Shown here one piece after another: positions 32,918 to 41,586 of a stretch of DNA of 47,500 bases (its first letter is position 1; the number at the start of each line of letters is the position of its first letter). The stretch spans positions 1,570,001 to 1,617,500 of the forward strand of contig JNIN01000001.1 in assembly GCA_000702525.1 (NCBI GenBank). Reading direction: 5' to 3'. A model generated the notes under the pieces. That model did no database searches, had not been told where the DNA came from, and saw nothing but the letters and a program-made list of their open reading frames with translations. The DNA is from Lachnospiraceae bacterium AC2012 (GTDB taxonomy: Bacteria; Bacillota; Clostridia; Lachnospirales; Lachnospiraceae). Made by a program: the position numbers and the translations under genes.

Positions 32918-34138
32918 TTATTTCATGATAACCTTGCAGAACTTCTTCTTACCCTTCTTCAGGATAAATTCTTCTGCAAATACAGATGGTTCGTATGAAA
33001 CGAATGGATCCGCAACCTTTTCTCCATTTACGGTTACACCACCCTGCTGCACGGTTCTACGTGCTTCAGAACGGGAAGCAGCAAGTCCTGTAGAAACTAA
33101 TAACTGAAGGATATCTACCTTACCTTCACGGAAGTCTGCTTCTGTAATCTCTGCTTCTGGCATGTTCTCTGCACTACCAGATGAGAATAATGCTCTTGCA
33201 GCATCCTGTGCCTTCACCGCTTCTTCCTCGCCATGAACCATCTTTGTCAGTTCATATGCAAGAATTGCTTTTGCTTCATTTAACTGGCTGCCTTCCCACT
33301 TATCCATCTCATCAATCTGCTCTAATGGAAGGAATGTCATCATACGAAGGAATTTCAATACATCCGCATCGTCAACATTTCTCCAATACTGATAGAAATC
33401 GTATGGGCTTGTCTTCTCAGGATCAAGCCAGATTGCTCCACCGGCTGTCTTACCCATCTTTGTTCCATCATGCTTTAACAATAAGTTGATGGTCATAGCT
33501 GATGCATCCTCGCCAAGCTTCTTACGAATCAGCTCTGTACCAGCAAGCATGTTAGACCACTGATCATCGCCACCGAATTCCAGATTACATCCGTATTTCT
33601 GGTAAAGCATGTAGAAATCATATCCCTGCATTAACATATAAGAAAATTCAAGGAAAGAAAGTCCGCTCTGCAGACGATTTACATAGCATCTTGCGCGAAG
33701 CATATCATTTACGGAAAATGCTGAGCCGATATCTCTCATGAAATCCAGGAAGTTCAGGTCACGAAGCCAGTCTGCATTGTTTACAAGCATCGCCTTACCT
33801 TCACCGAAATCGATAAATCTACTCATCTGTTTTTTGAAACATTCTACATTGTGATCGATAGTCTCTGTTGTCATCATAGAACGCATATCACTACGTCCCG
33901 ATGGATCACCAATCATCGCTGTACCGCCACCAACAAGTGCGATTGGACGGTTGCCACCAAGCTGTAATCTCTTCATCAGTGTAAGTGCCATGAAATGACC
34001 CACGTGAAGCGAATCCGCCGTTGGATCGAATCCGATATAGAATGTTGCTTTTCCGTTGTTAATTAATTCCTTAATTCTGTCTTCATCTGTAACCTGCGCA
34101 ATCAATCCACGCGCTACAAGTTCATCATAAAGTGTCAT
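32918..34138 (-). CDS. tyrS: Tyrosyl-tRNA synthetase
   Basis: A 406-residue class I synthetase. The ATP-site HIGH motif appears as HVGH in ADSLHVGHFMAL, and the KMSKS loop as KMGKT in KHDGTKMGKTAGGA. The tyrosine-binding and acceptor-stem regions (DDQWSNMLAGTEL) are intact. An S4 RNA-binding domain at about 340-406 contains STGLAASRSEARRTVQQG. It is preceded by a T-box leader whose specifier is a tyrosine codon, so synthesis should rise when uncharged tRNA-Tyr accumulates. Confidence 0.97.
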   Translation of the reverse strand: MTLYDELVARGLIAQVTDEDRIKELINNGKATFYIGFDPTADSLHVGHFMALTLMKRLQLGGNRPIALVGGGTAMIGDPSGRSDMRSMMTTETIDHNVECFKKQMSRFIDFGEGKAMLVNNADWLRDLNFLDFMRDIGSAFSVNDMLRARCYVNRLQSGLSFLEFSYMLMQGYDFYMLYQKYGCNLEFGGDDQWSNMLAGTELIRKKLGEDASAMTINLLLKHDGTKMGKTAGGAIWLDPEKTSPYDFYQYWRNVDDADVLKFLRMMTFLPLEQIDEMDKWEGSQLNEAKAILAYELTKMVHGEEEAVKAQDAARALFSSGSAENMPEAEITEADFREGKVDILQLLVSTGLAASRSEARRTVQQGGVTVNGEKVADPFVSYEPSVFAEEFILKKGKKKFCKVIMK

Positions 34139-34168
34139 TTTTGTTCCTCCTTAGTAATACCAATAACT

Positions 34169-34203
34169 AAAAAATCCCCGCCCTTCCATCTTCGGGCGAA
34201 GAT
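34169..34203 (-). terminator. T-box terminator before tyrS
   Basis: A ten-base-pair stem ATCTTCGCCC/GGGCGGGGAT with two G-U pairs and a following T-run. It competes with the antiterminator that contains the T-box sequence. Confidence 0.9.
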
Positions 34204-34478
34204 AAAAGGACGAGGAATAAATCTCGTGGTACCACCTTTTTTCACAGGCACTTCTCAATACCTGCCTTAAGTCTTCTCTTATCACAACGAATTCTCGTTG
34301 CAATGCAAGATCACCGTTCACGCGATAACGTGCGCCACCCCGTTGCAGTCTACTTAGGTCACCCTGTTCAATGCAAAGCTCCAGAATGTATTCATCATCA
34401 TTTCCATCCCCGCCTCGCAGCAACCGGCGTCTCTCTCTTGATTTCCATGATAACTACTTGTTTCCTTCATTGCCTATG
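34169..34478 (-). promoter_or_regulatory. Tyr T-box leader of tyrS
   Basis: On the minus strand the T-box bulge sequence AGGTGGTACCACG lies at 34237-34225 and binds the NCCA end of uncharged tRNA. The specifier region GAATACATTC near 34393-34384 has UAC (34390-34388), a Tyr codon, in the right sequence context; the AG-rich distal stem (AGAGAGACG, GAGGCGG) lies upstream. The downstream terminator is at 34169-34203. Uncharged tRNA-Tyr would favour the antiterminator. Confidence 0.94.
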
Positions 34479-34484
34479 CCAATG

Positions 34485-34514
34485 ATTATAACTAGGTTAC
34501 GTAGTAACTGTCAA
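34485..34514 (-). promoter_or_regulatory. Promoter of the tyrS T-box transcript
   Basis: Minus-strand -35 TTGACA (34514-34509) and -10 TATAAT (34490-34485), both consensus, with an 18-base spacer that contains the short palindrome GTTACTACGTAAC. It lies 20 bases downstream of the trpA stop codon. Confidence 0.85.
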
Positions 34515-34534
34515 TTGTTCTTTTTTTAACGTTT

Positions 34535-35308
34535 CTATCCAATTGCCATCTTCATTTCCCGTACAAAGTCTCCGACCGGGCCCACACAGTCTTCTCCATA
34601 CTTCGCACAGAGTTTTACAATTGCCGATCCAACGATGGCTCCATCCGATACTTCCGCCATCTTCTTCGCTGTCTCTGGATTTGAAATGCCAAATCCCACA
34701 GCTACCGGAATATCGCTCACTTCCTTTACCAGTTTCACCATGGCATCCACATCCGTCGTTATCTCAGAACGTGTTCCCGTCACACCGAGCGAAGAAACAC
34801 AATACACAAATCCCTGTGCTTCCTTTGCCACCATACGAATTCTATCATGGCTCGTTGGTGCAATCAGACTAATCAAGTCCAACCCGTATTTTCTGCAAAC
34901 CTCATCAAATTCCTCTTTCTCCTCATAGGGAATATCCGGAAGAATCAATCCATCCATTCCGACTTCTGCAGAACGTTTCACAAATCTCTCAATTCCATAG
35001 GAAAATACAACGTTTGCATAGGTCATAAACACGAGTGGTACCTGACTCTTCTTTCGAATTCTCTCGACCATCTCGAACACCTTATCCGTCGTCACTCCAC
35101 CTGAGAGTGCGCGTATATTTGCAGCCTGAATCACCGGTCCCTCTGCTGTTGGATCTGAAAATGGGATACCAAGTTCAATCAAATCTGCGCCCGCCGTCTC
35201 CATTTCATACACGAGTTGTTCTGTTACTTCAAGCGAAGGATCCCCCGCCGTTATAAATGGGATAAATGCCTTTCCATTCTGAAAAGCTTTTTGTATCTTC
35301 TTATTCAT
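34535..35308 (-). CDS. trpA: Tryptophan synthase alpha subunit
   Basis: A 257-residue TIM barrel that splits indole-3-glycerol phosphate to indole and glyceraldehyde-3-phosphate, passing indole to TrpB. The catalytic Glu is E45 in [13 protein letters not shown]. The second catalytic acid (Asp60 of the Salmonella enzyme) aligns with Glu56 in DPTAEGPV, a conservative change. The phosphate-binding loop (VGFGISN, then [10 protein letters not shown]) is intact. It overlaps trpB by 8 bp and is the last gene of the trp operon. Confidence 0.96.
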   Translation of the reverse strand: MNKKIQKAFQNGKAFIPFITAGDPSLEVTEQLVYEMETAGADLIELGIPFSDPTAEGPVIQAANIRALSGGVTTDKVFEMVERIRKKSQVPLVFMTYANVVFSYGIERFVKRSAEVGMDGLILPDIPYEEKEEFDEVCRKYGLDLISLIAPTSHDRIRMVAKEAQGFVYCVSSLGVTGTRSEITTDVDAMVKLVKEVSDIPVAVGFGISNPETAKKMAEVSDGAIVGSAIVKLCAKYGEDCVGPVGDFVREMKMAIG

Positions 35309-36485
35309 AGAGATTCTCCCCTCTGTATCTTGCGATTGCCGCTACATCCTTATCTCCACGGCCCGATATCGTTACTACAACAATCTGATCTTTTGGCAAT
35401 GTCGGTACAATTTTCCTTGCATAAGCCACTGCATGAGAGCTCTCGATTGCCGGTATGATTCCTTCCACTTTTGCCAAATATTCAAAGGCCTCTACCGCCT
35501 CGTCATCCGTAATCGCTACATATTCCGCGCGTCCTCTGTCATAAAGATCTGCATGTTCCGGTCCAATTCCCGGATAATCGAGTCCTGCCGAGATGGAATA
35601 CACCGGTGCAATCTGTCCATATTCATCCTGACAGAAGTATGACTTCATACCATGAAAAATCCCCAATTTACCCACATTGATTGTTGCCGCTGTTTCCTTC
35701 GTATGGATGCCTCGACCTGCTGCCTCGCAACCAATCAATCGGACCCCTTCGTCCTCGATAAAATGATAAAATGTACCAATGGCATTGGAACCACCACCAA
35801 CACAAGCCATCACGACATCTGGGAGTCGTCCTTCCTTTTCCAACATCTGTTCTTTGATTTCCTTACTGATTACCGCCTGAAAATCTCGAACAATCGTTGG
35901 AAATGGATGCGGCCCCATCACGGAACCAAGCACATAATGTGTATCCTCGATGCGTTTCGTCCATTCTCGCATCGTCTCTGAAACTGCATCCTTAAGTGTG
36001 CCCGTACCAGAGGTAACGGAATGAACCTTTGCTCCAAGCAGCTTCATACGATAGACATTCAACGCCTGTCTCTCGATATCTTCCTTTCCCATAAAGATTT
36101 CACATTCCATCCCCATCATGGCTGCTACGGTTGCCGTCGCCACACCATGCTGTCCCGCACCGGTCTCAGCAATCACTCTGGTCTTTCCCATTCGTTTTGC
36201 AAGGAGCATCTGCCCAATGACATTATTGATCTTATGCGCACCCGTGTGGTTCAAGTCTTCTCGCTTTAAATATACTTTCGCGCCCCCGAGATCCTCGGTC
36301 ATTCGCTCTGCGTAATACAGTCGTGACGGACGCCCCGCGTAATCATTTAACATATCCGTAAGTTCTCGAACAAACTCCGGATCGTCCTTATATTTTTCAT
36401 AGGCTTCTTCCAATTCCATGACGGCGTTCATCAGTGTTTCCGGTATATACTGACCACCGTGTTTTCCAAATCTTCCTTTTGACAT
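35301..36485 (-). CDS. trpB: Tryptophan synthase beta subunit
   Basis: A 394-residue PLP enzyme joining indole and serine to make tryptophan. The PLP lysine is K85 in HTGAHKINN, and the phosphate site is [10 protein letters not shown]. The N-terminal [11 protein letters not shown] and the tunnel region are complete, and the length fits the TrpB1 form that pairs with TrpA. It lies 22 bases after trpF and overlaps trpA by 8 bp. Confidence 0.97.
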   Translation of the reverse strand: MSKGRFGKHGGQYIPETLMNAVMELEEAYEKYKDDPEFVRELTDMLNDYAGRPSRLYYAERMTEDLGGAKVYLKREDLNHTGAHKINNVIGQMLLAKRMGKTRVIAETGAGQHGVATATVAAMMGMECEIFMGKEDIERQALNVYRMKLLGAKVHSVTSGTGTLKDAVSETMREWTKRIEDTHYVLGSVMGPHPFPTIVRDFQAVISKEIKEQMLEKEGRLPDVVMACVGGGSNAIGTFYHFIEDEGVRLIGCEAAGRGIHTKETAATINVGKLGIFHGMKSYFCQDEYGQIAPVYSISAGLDYPGIGPEHADLYDRGRAEYVAITDDEAVEAFEYLAKVEGIIPAIESSHAVAYARKIVPTLPKDQIVVVTISGRGDKDVAAIARYRGENLYE

Positions 36486-36507
36486 AATCTTTTCCTTTTC
36501 CTGTAAT

Positions 36508-37119
36508 CTATATAGATTCCAATATTTCCTTGATTTCTTTTATCTTCTCTAAATCTTTCTTTTTCTCTGTTTCTACTCCAGAGCTTAAATCCACGGCAAA
36601 CGGATGCAATAAATCCACTGCCTGCTTTACATTATCGCGATTTAAACCGCCCGCCAGGAAATATTTCCGCTCCGGCGGATTTTCACTAATCACATCCCAA
36701 TCGAATTGCCTGCCTTCCCCCTTGCCGGCATCCAATAGGATGTAATCCGCGCTACTCTTACAAGCCTTTTCATAAGCCGCTTTCGAATCAATAACAAAAG
36801 CCTTTATAACAGGCTTTCCCGTATTCTCTTGTACTCTCTGAATCAGCGAATCGTCTTCCTTTCCATGCAACTGCGCCATGTCGATTACATCCCGTTTCAA
36901 CAGATCTTCTATGATTTCTACCTCTTCATCCACAAAGACCCCCACACGAACTATCTGGTTATCCACAATCCCCGATAACTTTTCCACCTGCTCGATATGC
37001 AGACTTCGATGACTTTTGGGATAGTCAATGATAAACCCGCAATAATCCGGCTTGATCAGATTGATATAGGCAATATCTTCTTCGCGATATAACCCGCAGA
37101 TTTTACATCTCGTTCTCAT
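36508..37119 (-). CDS. trpF: Phosphoribosylanthranilate isomerase
   Basis: A 203-residue barrel enzyme that rearranges phosphoribosylanthranilate to its carboxyphenylamino-deoxyribulose form. The start has the catalytic Cys in [23 protein letters not shown] and QLHGKEDD follow, and the second catalytic acid is the Asp of LLDAGKG. The C-terminal AGGLNRDNV and VDLSSGVE form the phosphate site. It overlaps trpC by 4 bp (ATGA) and is not fused to it. Confidence 0.95.
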   Translation of the reverse strand: MRTRCKICGLYREEDIAYINLIKPDYCGFIIDYPKSHRSLHIEQVEKLSGIVDNQIVRVGVFVDEEVEIIEDLLKRDVIDMAQLHGKEDDSLIQRVQENTGKPVIKAFVIDSKAAYEKACKSSADYILLDAGKGEGRQFDWDVISENPPERKYFLAGGLNRDNVKQAVDLLHPFAVDLSSGVETEKKKDLEKIKEIKEILESI

Positions 37120-37892
37120 TTGATCCCCTTTAATTCTCTGAGCTTTGCTGCCTTATCTCTACTTCGCATCATCGTCTCCCCAATCAATACCGCATCCACT
37201 TTCGCTTCTTCCAGTCTTACGATATCTTCCCTCGTCTTTATTCCACTCTCGGATACAAAAACAATCTCCTCTGATACGAATTCCCGAAGTGCCATAGCAT
37301 TCTCGGTGTTTACACTAAAGTCCTCCAGATTTCGATTATTGACACCGATGATTCTTGCTCCACAATGCAATGCTTTCCTTATTTCATCCGCATTATGCGT
37401 TTCTACCAATGCATCGAGCCCCAACTGCTTCGCCAGTTCCAAATACTCCTTTAATTCTTCCTCCGTTAAAATCTTACAGATGAGAAGTACCGCCGATGCC
37501 CCATAGTATGCCGCCTGGTAAATCATATAGGGATCCACTACGAAATCCTTCTTCAAAATCGGAATGGTAACATGCTTCGCCACTTCTCCTAAAATCTCAT
37601 TTGATCCCAGGAAATATTCCGGCTCCGTAAGGCAGGAAATCGCGCTGGCACCTACTGCCTCATATGCCTCTGCAATCTCGATATAAGGGAATTCCTCTGC
37701 TATGATTCCCTTCGATGGGGAAGCCTTTTTAATTTCGCAGATATAAGACATTCCCTCCTGCTTCAATGCCTGATAAAAGCGCCCCGGCTTTGTCACTTGC
37801 CCTTTCTTCCTAATCTCGTCCAGTGGCATTTCCTGTTTTTCCATTGCGATTCTTCGTCGGGTCTTCTCTGCAATTTCATCTAAAATATTCAT
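37116..37892 (-). CDS. trpC: Indole-3-glycerol phosphate synthase
   Basis: A 258-residue TIM barrel catalysing ring closure to indole-3-glycerol phosphate. Family motifs are CEIKKASPSKG (with the catalytic Lys), a central ILKKDFVVDPYMIYQ, IIGVNNRNL and the final FVSESGI. The length is normal. It overlaps trpF by 4 bp and lies 50 bases after trpD; no terminator is seen in that gap. Confidence 0.96.
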   Translation of the reverse strand: MNILDEIAEKTRRRIAMEKQEMPLDEIRKKGQVTKPGRFYQALKQEGMSYICEIKKASPSKGIIAEEFPYIEIAEAYEAVGASAISCLTEPEYFLGSNEILGEVAKHVTIPILKKDFVVDPYMIYQAAYYGASAVLLICKILTEEELKEYLELAKQLGLDALVETHNADEIRKALHCGARIIGVNNRNLEDFSVNTENAMALREFVSEEIVFVSESGIKTREDIVRLEEAKVDAVLIGETMMRSRDKAAKLRELKGIK

Positions 37893-37942
37893 CTATTGCG
37901 TCCCTTCCACATTCCTGTTTCCAACTTCTACCCTGAAGGTAT

Positions 37943-38953
37943 CTAGCAATTTGTCGCACTCACAAATTCCTGCAGTTTTTGAAATGCCTCGCCGCTGTCA
38001 ATAAGTACCTCTGCCATACGGATTCCCTTCTCGAGACTTTTTGCTTTTCCGGCAATATACAATGCGGCGCCCACATTCATACAGACCGTATCTCTCTTCG
38101 CTCCTTGCTCTCTGCCATCTAATATTGCTTTTGTAATCGCTGCATTTTCTTCTCCCGTTCCGCCTACCAAATCGGATTTCTTGCAACGCTTGTATCCAAA
38201 CTGTTCCGGCGAAATCTCATACGTCTCCAATTCCTTTCCCTTAATCTCGCATACATAAGTATCGGAACTACTGGTAATCTCATCTAAACCATCTTCGCCA
38301 AATACCACCATTCCTCGTTTTACACCGAGATTCTGCAGTACTTTCGCCATGGGCTCTACTAACTCCTTACTGTACACCCCCATAATCTGCATATTCGCAG
38401 ATGCCGGGTTCGTCAGTGGCCCTAAGATGTTAAATACCGTTCGTATTCCGAGTTCTTTTCGTACCGGTCCTACGAATCTCATCGCTGTATGATACTTCTG
38501 TGCAAACAAAAAGCAAATGCCGATTTCATTCAGGATTTCCTGATTTCTCTCTGGTTCTATATCCAGCTTAATCCCCAAATTTTCCAGACAGTCCGCTGCC
38601 CCGGACTTCGAAGATGCTGCCCGATTGCCATGCTTGGCCACCGGTACGCCACCCGCTGCTATTACGATGGAACTTGTTGTTGAAATATTAAAGGAATTAC
38701 TCTGATCTCCACCGGTTCCAACAATCTCCAATACATCCTGCTTGTGATTTAGTTTTGTTCCCGCTGCTCTCATTCCCTCTGCAGATGCGGTAATCTCCGT
38801 AATGGTCTCTCCCTTTAAACTCAGTGCTGTGAGGTAGCTGGACATCTGTACCGGCGTCGCAGAACCCGTCATGATTTCATCCATCACTTCACGGGCTTCT
38901 ATACTCGTTAAATCTTCTCTATTTGTTACTTTCTTAATTGCTTCTGCTATCAT
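37943..38953 (-). CDS. trpD: Anthranilate phosphoribosyltransferase
   Basis: A 336-residue enzyme joining anthranilate to PRPP. The PRPP-binding GTGGDQSNSFNIST is near residue 82, and KHGNRAASSKSGAADCLENL follows with the Mg2+-site residues. The catalytic core is complete, and it is not fused to TrpG. It overlaps trpG by 4 bp (ATGA). The ribosome binding site lies within the end of trpG. Confidence 0.96.
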   Translation of the reverse strand: MIAEAIKKVTNREDLTSIEAREVMDEIMTGSATPVQMSSYLTALSLKGETITEITASAEGMRAAGTKLNHKQDVLEIVGTGGDQSNSFNISTTSSIVIAAGGVPVAKHGNRAASSKSGAADCLENLGIKLDIEPERNQEILNEIGICFLFAQKYHTAMRFVGPVRKELGIRTVFNILGPLTNPASANMQIMGVYSKELVEPMAKVLQNLGVKRGMVVFGEDGLDEITSSSDTYVCEIKGKELETYEISPEQFGYKRCKKSDLVGGTGEENAAITKAILDGREQGAKRDTVCMNVGAALYIAGKAKSLEKGIRMAEVLIDSGEAFQKLQEFVSATNC

Positions 38954-39537
38954 ATGAACCCCTCCTTCTCCAGGAAATTCTTCATCATTTTCTCGCCATC
39001 TTCGGTCATCACAGACTCCGGATGAAACTGTAATCCATAAATCGGTTTCTCCTTATGCTCGACAGCCATAATCTCGCCATCCTCAGAAACCGCTGTAATC
39101 TCCAGGCAATCCGGTAATGTTTCACGCTCTGCTACTAAGCTGTGATAACGCGCCGCGTAAAATTCCTCCTCCAATCCCTGGAAGATCACACTCTCTCCCA
39201 CTTTTCTTATTTTTTTCCTTTTCCCATGCATCAATTCTTTGGCATATCCGATTGTTCCACCATAGGCATCATAGATTGCCTGATGCCCCAGACAAACACC
39301 CATCATCGGAATCCGTAGATTTCTCTCCTCCACCGTCAGAATTAATTTTTCGCATACCCCTGCATGTTCCGGTCGTCCCGGCCCGGGGGATAATACAATA
39401 GCTTCGGGCTTCATCGATAGAATCTCTTCCACCGAAGCAGTATCATTTCGAATCATCTGGATATCCGGATTCATCGAACCAATCAGTTGGTAGAGGTTAT
39501 ACGAAAAACTATCGTAATTATCAATCAATAAAATCAT
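38950..39537 (-). CDS. trpG: Anthranilate synthase glutaminase subunit
   Basis: A 195-residue class I glutamine amidotransferase that supplies ammonia to TrpE. The triad is visible as Cys in MMGVCLGHQAI and His and Glu in LQFHPESV. The long frame would add 40 residues of trpE overlap at the N-terminus, but the family start (MILLIDNYDSFSYN) and an ATGA overlap with trpE identify the real start. A pabA-type dual role with folate synthesis is possible, but the position in a trp operon favours TrpG. Confidence 0.95.
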   Translation of the reverse strand: MILLIDNYDSFSYNLYQLIGSMNPDIQMIRNDTASVEEILSMKPEAIVLSPGPGRPEHAGVCEKLILTVEERNLRIPMMGVCLGHQAIYDAYGGTIGYAKELMHGKRKKIRKVGESVIFQGLEEEFYAARYHSLVAERETLPDCLEITAVSEDGEIMAVEHKEKPIYGLQFHPESVMTEDGEKMMKNFLEKEGFI

Positions 39538-41102
39538 CGCAATCCCCCCTCTGCCATCTGTATCGCATTTACAACCGCCTGCGCCTTCTTCCGACATTCC
39601 TCGTATTCCATCTTTGGCTCGGAATCTGCTACAATCCCTGCGCCGGAACGGATACATACTTCTCCATTCTTCTTATACACCAGGCGGATTGCGATACAGG
39701 TATCCATATTCCCGGTGAAATCGAGGTATCCAATCGCTCCTCCGTAGACACCGCGTTTACATCGCTCCAGCTCCTCGATAATTTCACATGCCCGAAACTT
39801 TGGTGCCCCCGACAATGTCCCTGCCGGAAGTATCGCGTCCATCACATCGATGGCATCCTTCTCCTCTAGAAGTTCTCCTACAACGGTAGATCCAATATGC
39901 ATCACATGCGAATATTTCTGGATCTCCATATATTTCTCGACTTTCACGGTTCCAATCTTACTGACCTTTCCCATATCATTTCTGCCGAGGTCCACCAGCA
40001 TATTGTGTTCCGCCAATTCCTTCTCGTCCTGCAGAAGTCCCTCTTCGATTTCCCGGTCTTCCTCCTCCGTCTGTCCTCTTCGTCTCGTTCCCGCCAGTGG
40101 AAATGTATACGCATATCCATCCTCTACTTTGGCCAATGTCTCCGGACTTGCTCCCGCCATCTCCAAATCGCTACTCGAAAAATAGAACATATAGGGTGAT
40201 GGATTCTCGCTTCGAAGCACCCGATACGTATCGAACAGGGAACCCTCCGCCGAAGCCGTAATCGGATTCGATAATACCACCTGGAAGATATCGCCCTCCT
40301 TGATATAATGCTTTGCCTTCTGCACCATCTCGATGTATTGCTCTTTGTCATATTTCAGCTTTAAATCACCTGCAATGGCAAGACTTTGAAAACGTTTCTT
40401 CTGCCCGGTATGAATTAAGTGAATCATCTCCTTTAATCGCTTTCTCGCCGCTTCATATGCTTCTTCTAAAAGCGCTTCCTCTACCCGTTTCACCATTTCC
40501 ACGCCATCGTCAGCTACCGTAAGCTCTCGCGCATCATCCAGCATCACACCCGTAATAAAGATCAGTTTCTGCCGATAATGATCAAATGCAATCACATCAT
40601 TAAACATCATTAAATCGATATCTTTAAATTCTTTATTATGCTTCTCTGCATGACTTCCACCCTTGAGTTTCAATTTCGGCTCATTATATTTGATGTAATC
40701 GTACGAGAAATATCCAACGAACCCTCCGCTGAACGGTGGCATTTCCTCTAATCTTGGGCTCCGATAAGTATCGAGCCATCGCCGAACCTCTTCCCCCGGA
40801 TGTTCCACCACGGTATCTTCTACCGTCTGAAATTTCTTATCCTCCTGCCGTTTCCGAATGATAAAACGATGATCCTTACAGGTGATTTCCATCTGTGGTT
40901 CAAATCCCAGAAAGGAATACCTTCCCATCCTCTTTTCCTGGCTCGCACTCTCCAGCAAATATACATGCTTACTCACATTTCTTAGTATCCGCATCACTTC
41001 AATCGTCGTATAGTAATCGGATAAAATCTCTGTCGCAACCGGAACCCTATGAATGTTGGGATCCAGCGCATACTGTTTCACAGTCTCGAATGTTGGTTCC
41101 AT
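39534..41102 (-). CDS. trpE: Anthranilate synthase component I
   Basis: A 522-residue chorismate-using subunit and first enzyme of the pathway. The chorismate-binding core has IKEGDIFQVVLSN, MYFSSSDLEM-like sequence, AGTRRRGQTEEEDREIE and MLVDLGRNDMGKV, and GTLSGAPKFRA. The tryptophan feedback motif is present as LLESASQEKRMGRYSFLG near residues 48-65, so it should be inhibited by tryptophan. It is the first gene after the T-box leader, and overlaps trpG by 4 bp. Confidence 0.97.
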   Translation of the reverse strand: MEPTFETVKQYALDPNIHRVPVATEILSDYYTTIEVMRILRNVSKHVYLLESASQEKRMGRYSFLGFEPQMEITCKDHRFIIRKRQEDKKFQTVEDTVVEHPGEEVRRWLDTYRSPRLEEMPPFSGGFVGYFSYDYIKYNEPKLKLKGGSHAEKHNKEFKDIDLMMFNDVIAFDHYRQKLIFITGVMLDDARELTVADDGVEMVKRVEEALLEEAYEAARKRLKEMIHLIHTGQKKRFQSLAIAGDLKLKYDKEQYIEMVQKAKHYIKEGDIFQVVLSNPITASAEGSLFDTYRVLRSENPSPYMFYFSSSDLEMAGASPETLAKVEDGYAYTFPLAGTRRRGQTEEEDREIEEGLLQDEKELAEHNMLVDLGRNDMGKVSKIGTVKVEKYMEIQKYSHVMHIGSTVVGELLEEKDAIDVMDAILPAGTLSGAPKFRACEIIEELERCKRGVYGGAIGYLDFTGNMDTCIAIRLVYKKNGEVCIRSGAGIVADSEPKMEYEECRKKAQAVVNAIQMAEGGLR

Positions 41103-41200
41103 AATCTCTTTCCCTTCTTTTCCCTTTTCTTTTTTCTTCTTTTTCCCGATACAGTCTTTCTGTATCCTTTTCCCATTTGCTTCCCACTAATTTCTGGTAT

Positions 41201-41241
41201 AAAAAAATCGCCCATGGCAAATAAACATTTGCCAAGGACGA
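41201..41241 (-). terminator. T-box terminator before trpE
   Basis: An outer stem TCGTCC/GGGCGA and an inner stem TGGCAAAT/ATTTGCCA with a GTTT loop, followed by seven T on the minus strand. It competes with the T-box antiterminator. Confidence 0.92.
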
Positions 41242-41490
41242 ATTCATACATCTGATTCCGCGGTGCCACCTTGCTTCATGATTTGACTCATGCACTTGCG
41301 AGATACCTACATATCTCCGGCAACTTACGTATGCCTCACGTCACAGAATACTCGGCCCTCTTTTGAAAGCTTTTCCCTGTGCCCTCCGTGGTCCATTTAA
41401 TATCCTGCATACGACCCGGCTCTCAGCTCCCCAGGCTCTCTGTGCGCGCTCAAATATTTTTATCTCCACTTCAACGGTTTAAAGTCTTAA
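41201..41490 (-). promoter_or_regulatory. Trp T-box leader of the trp operon
   Basis: On the minus strand AGGTGGCACCGCGG at 41271-41258 is the T-box, and the specifier region near 41400-41388 (ATTAAATGGACCACGG) holds UGG (41395-41393), the Trp codon. The terminator at 41201-41241 completes the switch. Low tRNA-Trp charging should favour read-through, giving control at transcription of all seven trp genes. Confidence 0.94.
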
Positions 41491-41503
41491 GTTGTTAGTT
41501 TGT

Positions 41504-41531
41504 ATTATAAACTTCTGACACGCGGTGTCAA
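41504..41531 (-). promoter_or_regulatory. Promoter of the trp operon
   Basis: Minus-strand -35 TTGACA (41531-41526) and -10 TATAAT (41509-41504) with a 16-base spacer, upstream of the T-box leader. The stretch from 41103 to 41586 holds this promoter, the leader and its terminator, and no further gene. Confidence 0.85.
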
Positions 41532-41586
41532 TTGATTTTATTAAATTTGCTTTATAGTTCTTACCTATAACGAATTCTCGATTCCT

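Noticed and set aside
34151-34423. A 90-residue frame before tyrS.
   Set aside because: It lies across the T-box leader, contains its terminator and specifier, and has no coding signature.
39538-39657. A 40-residue N-terminal extension of TrpG.
   Set aside because: It overlaps trpE in another frame; the family starts at MILLIDNYDSFSYN, and the ATGA overlap supports that start.
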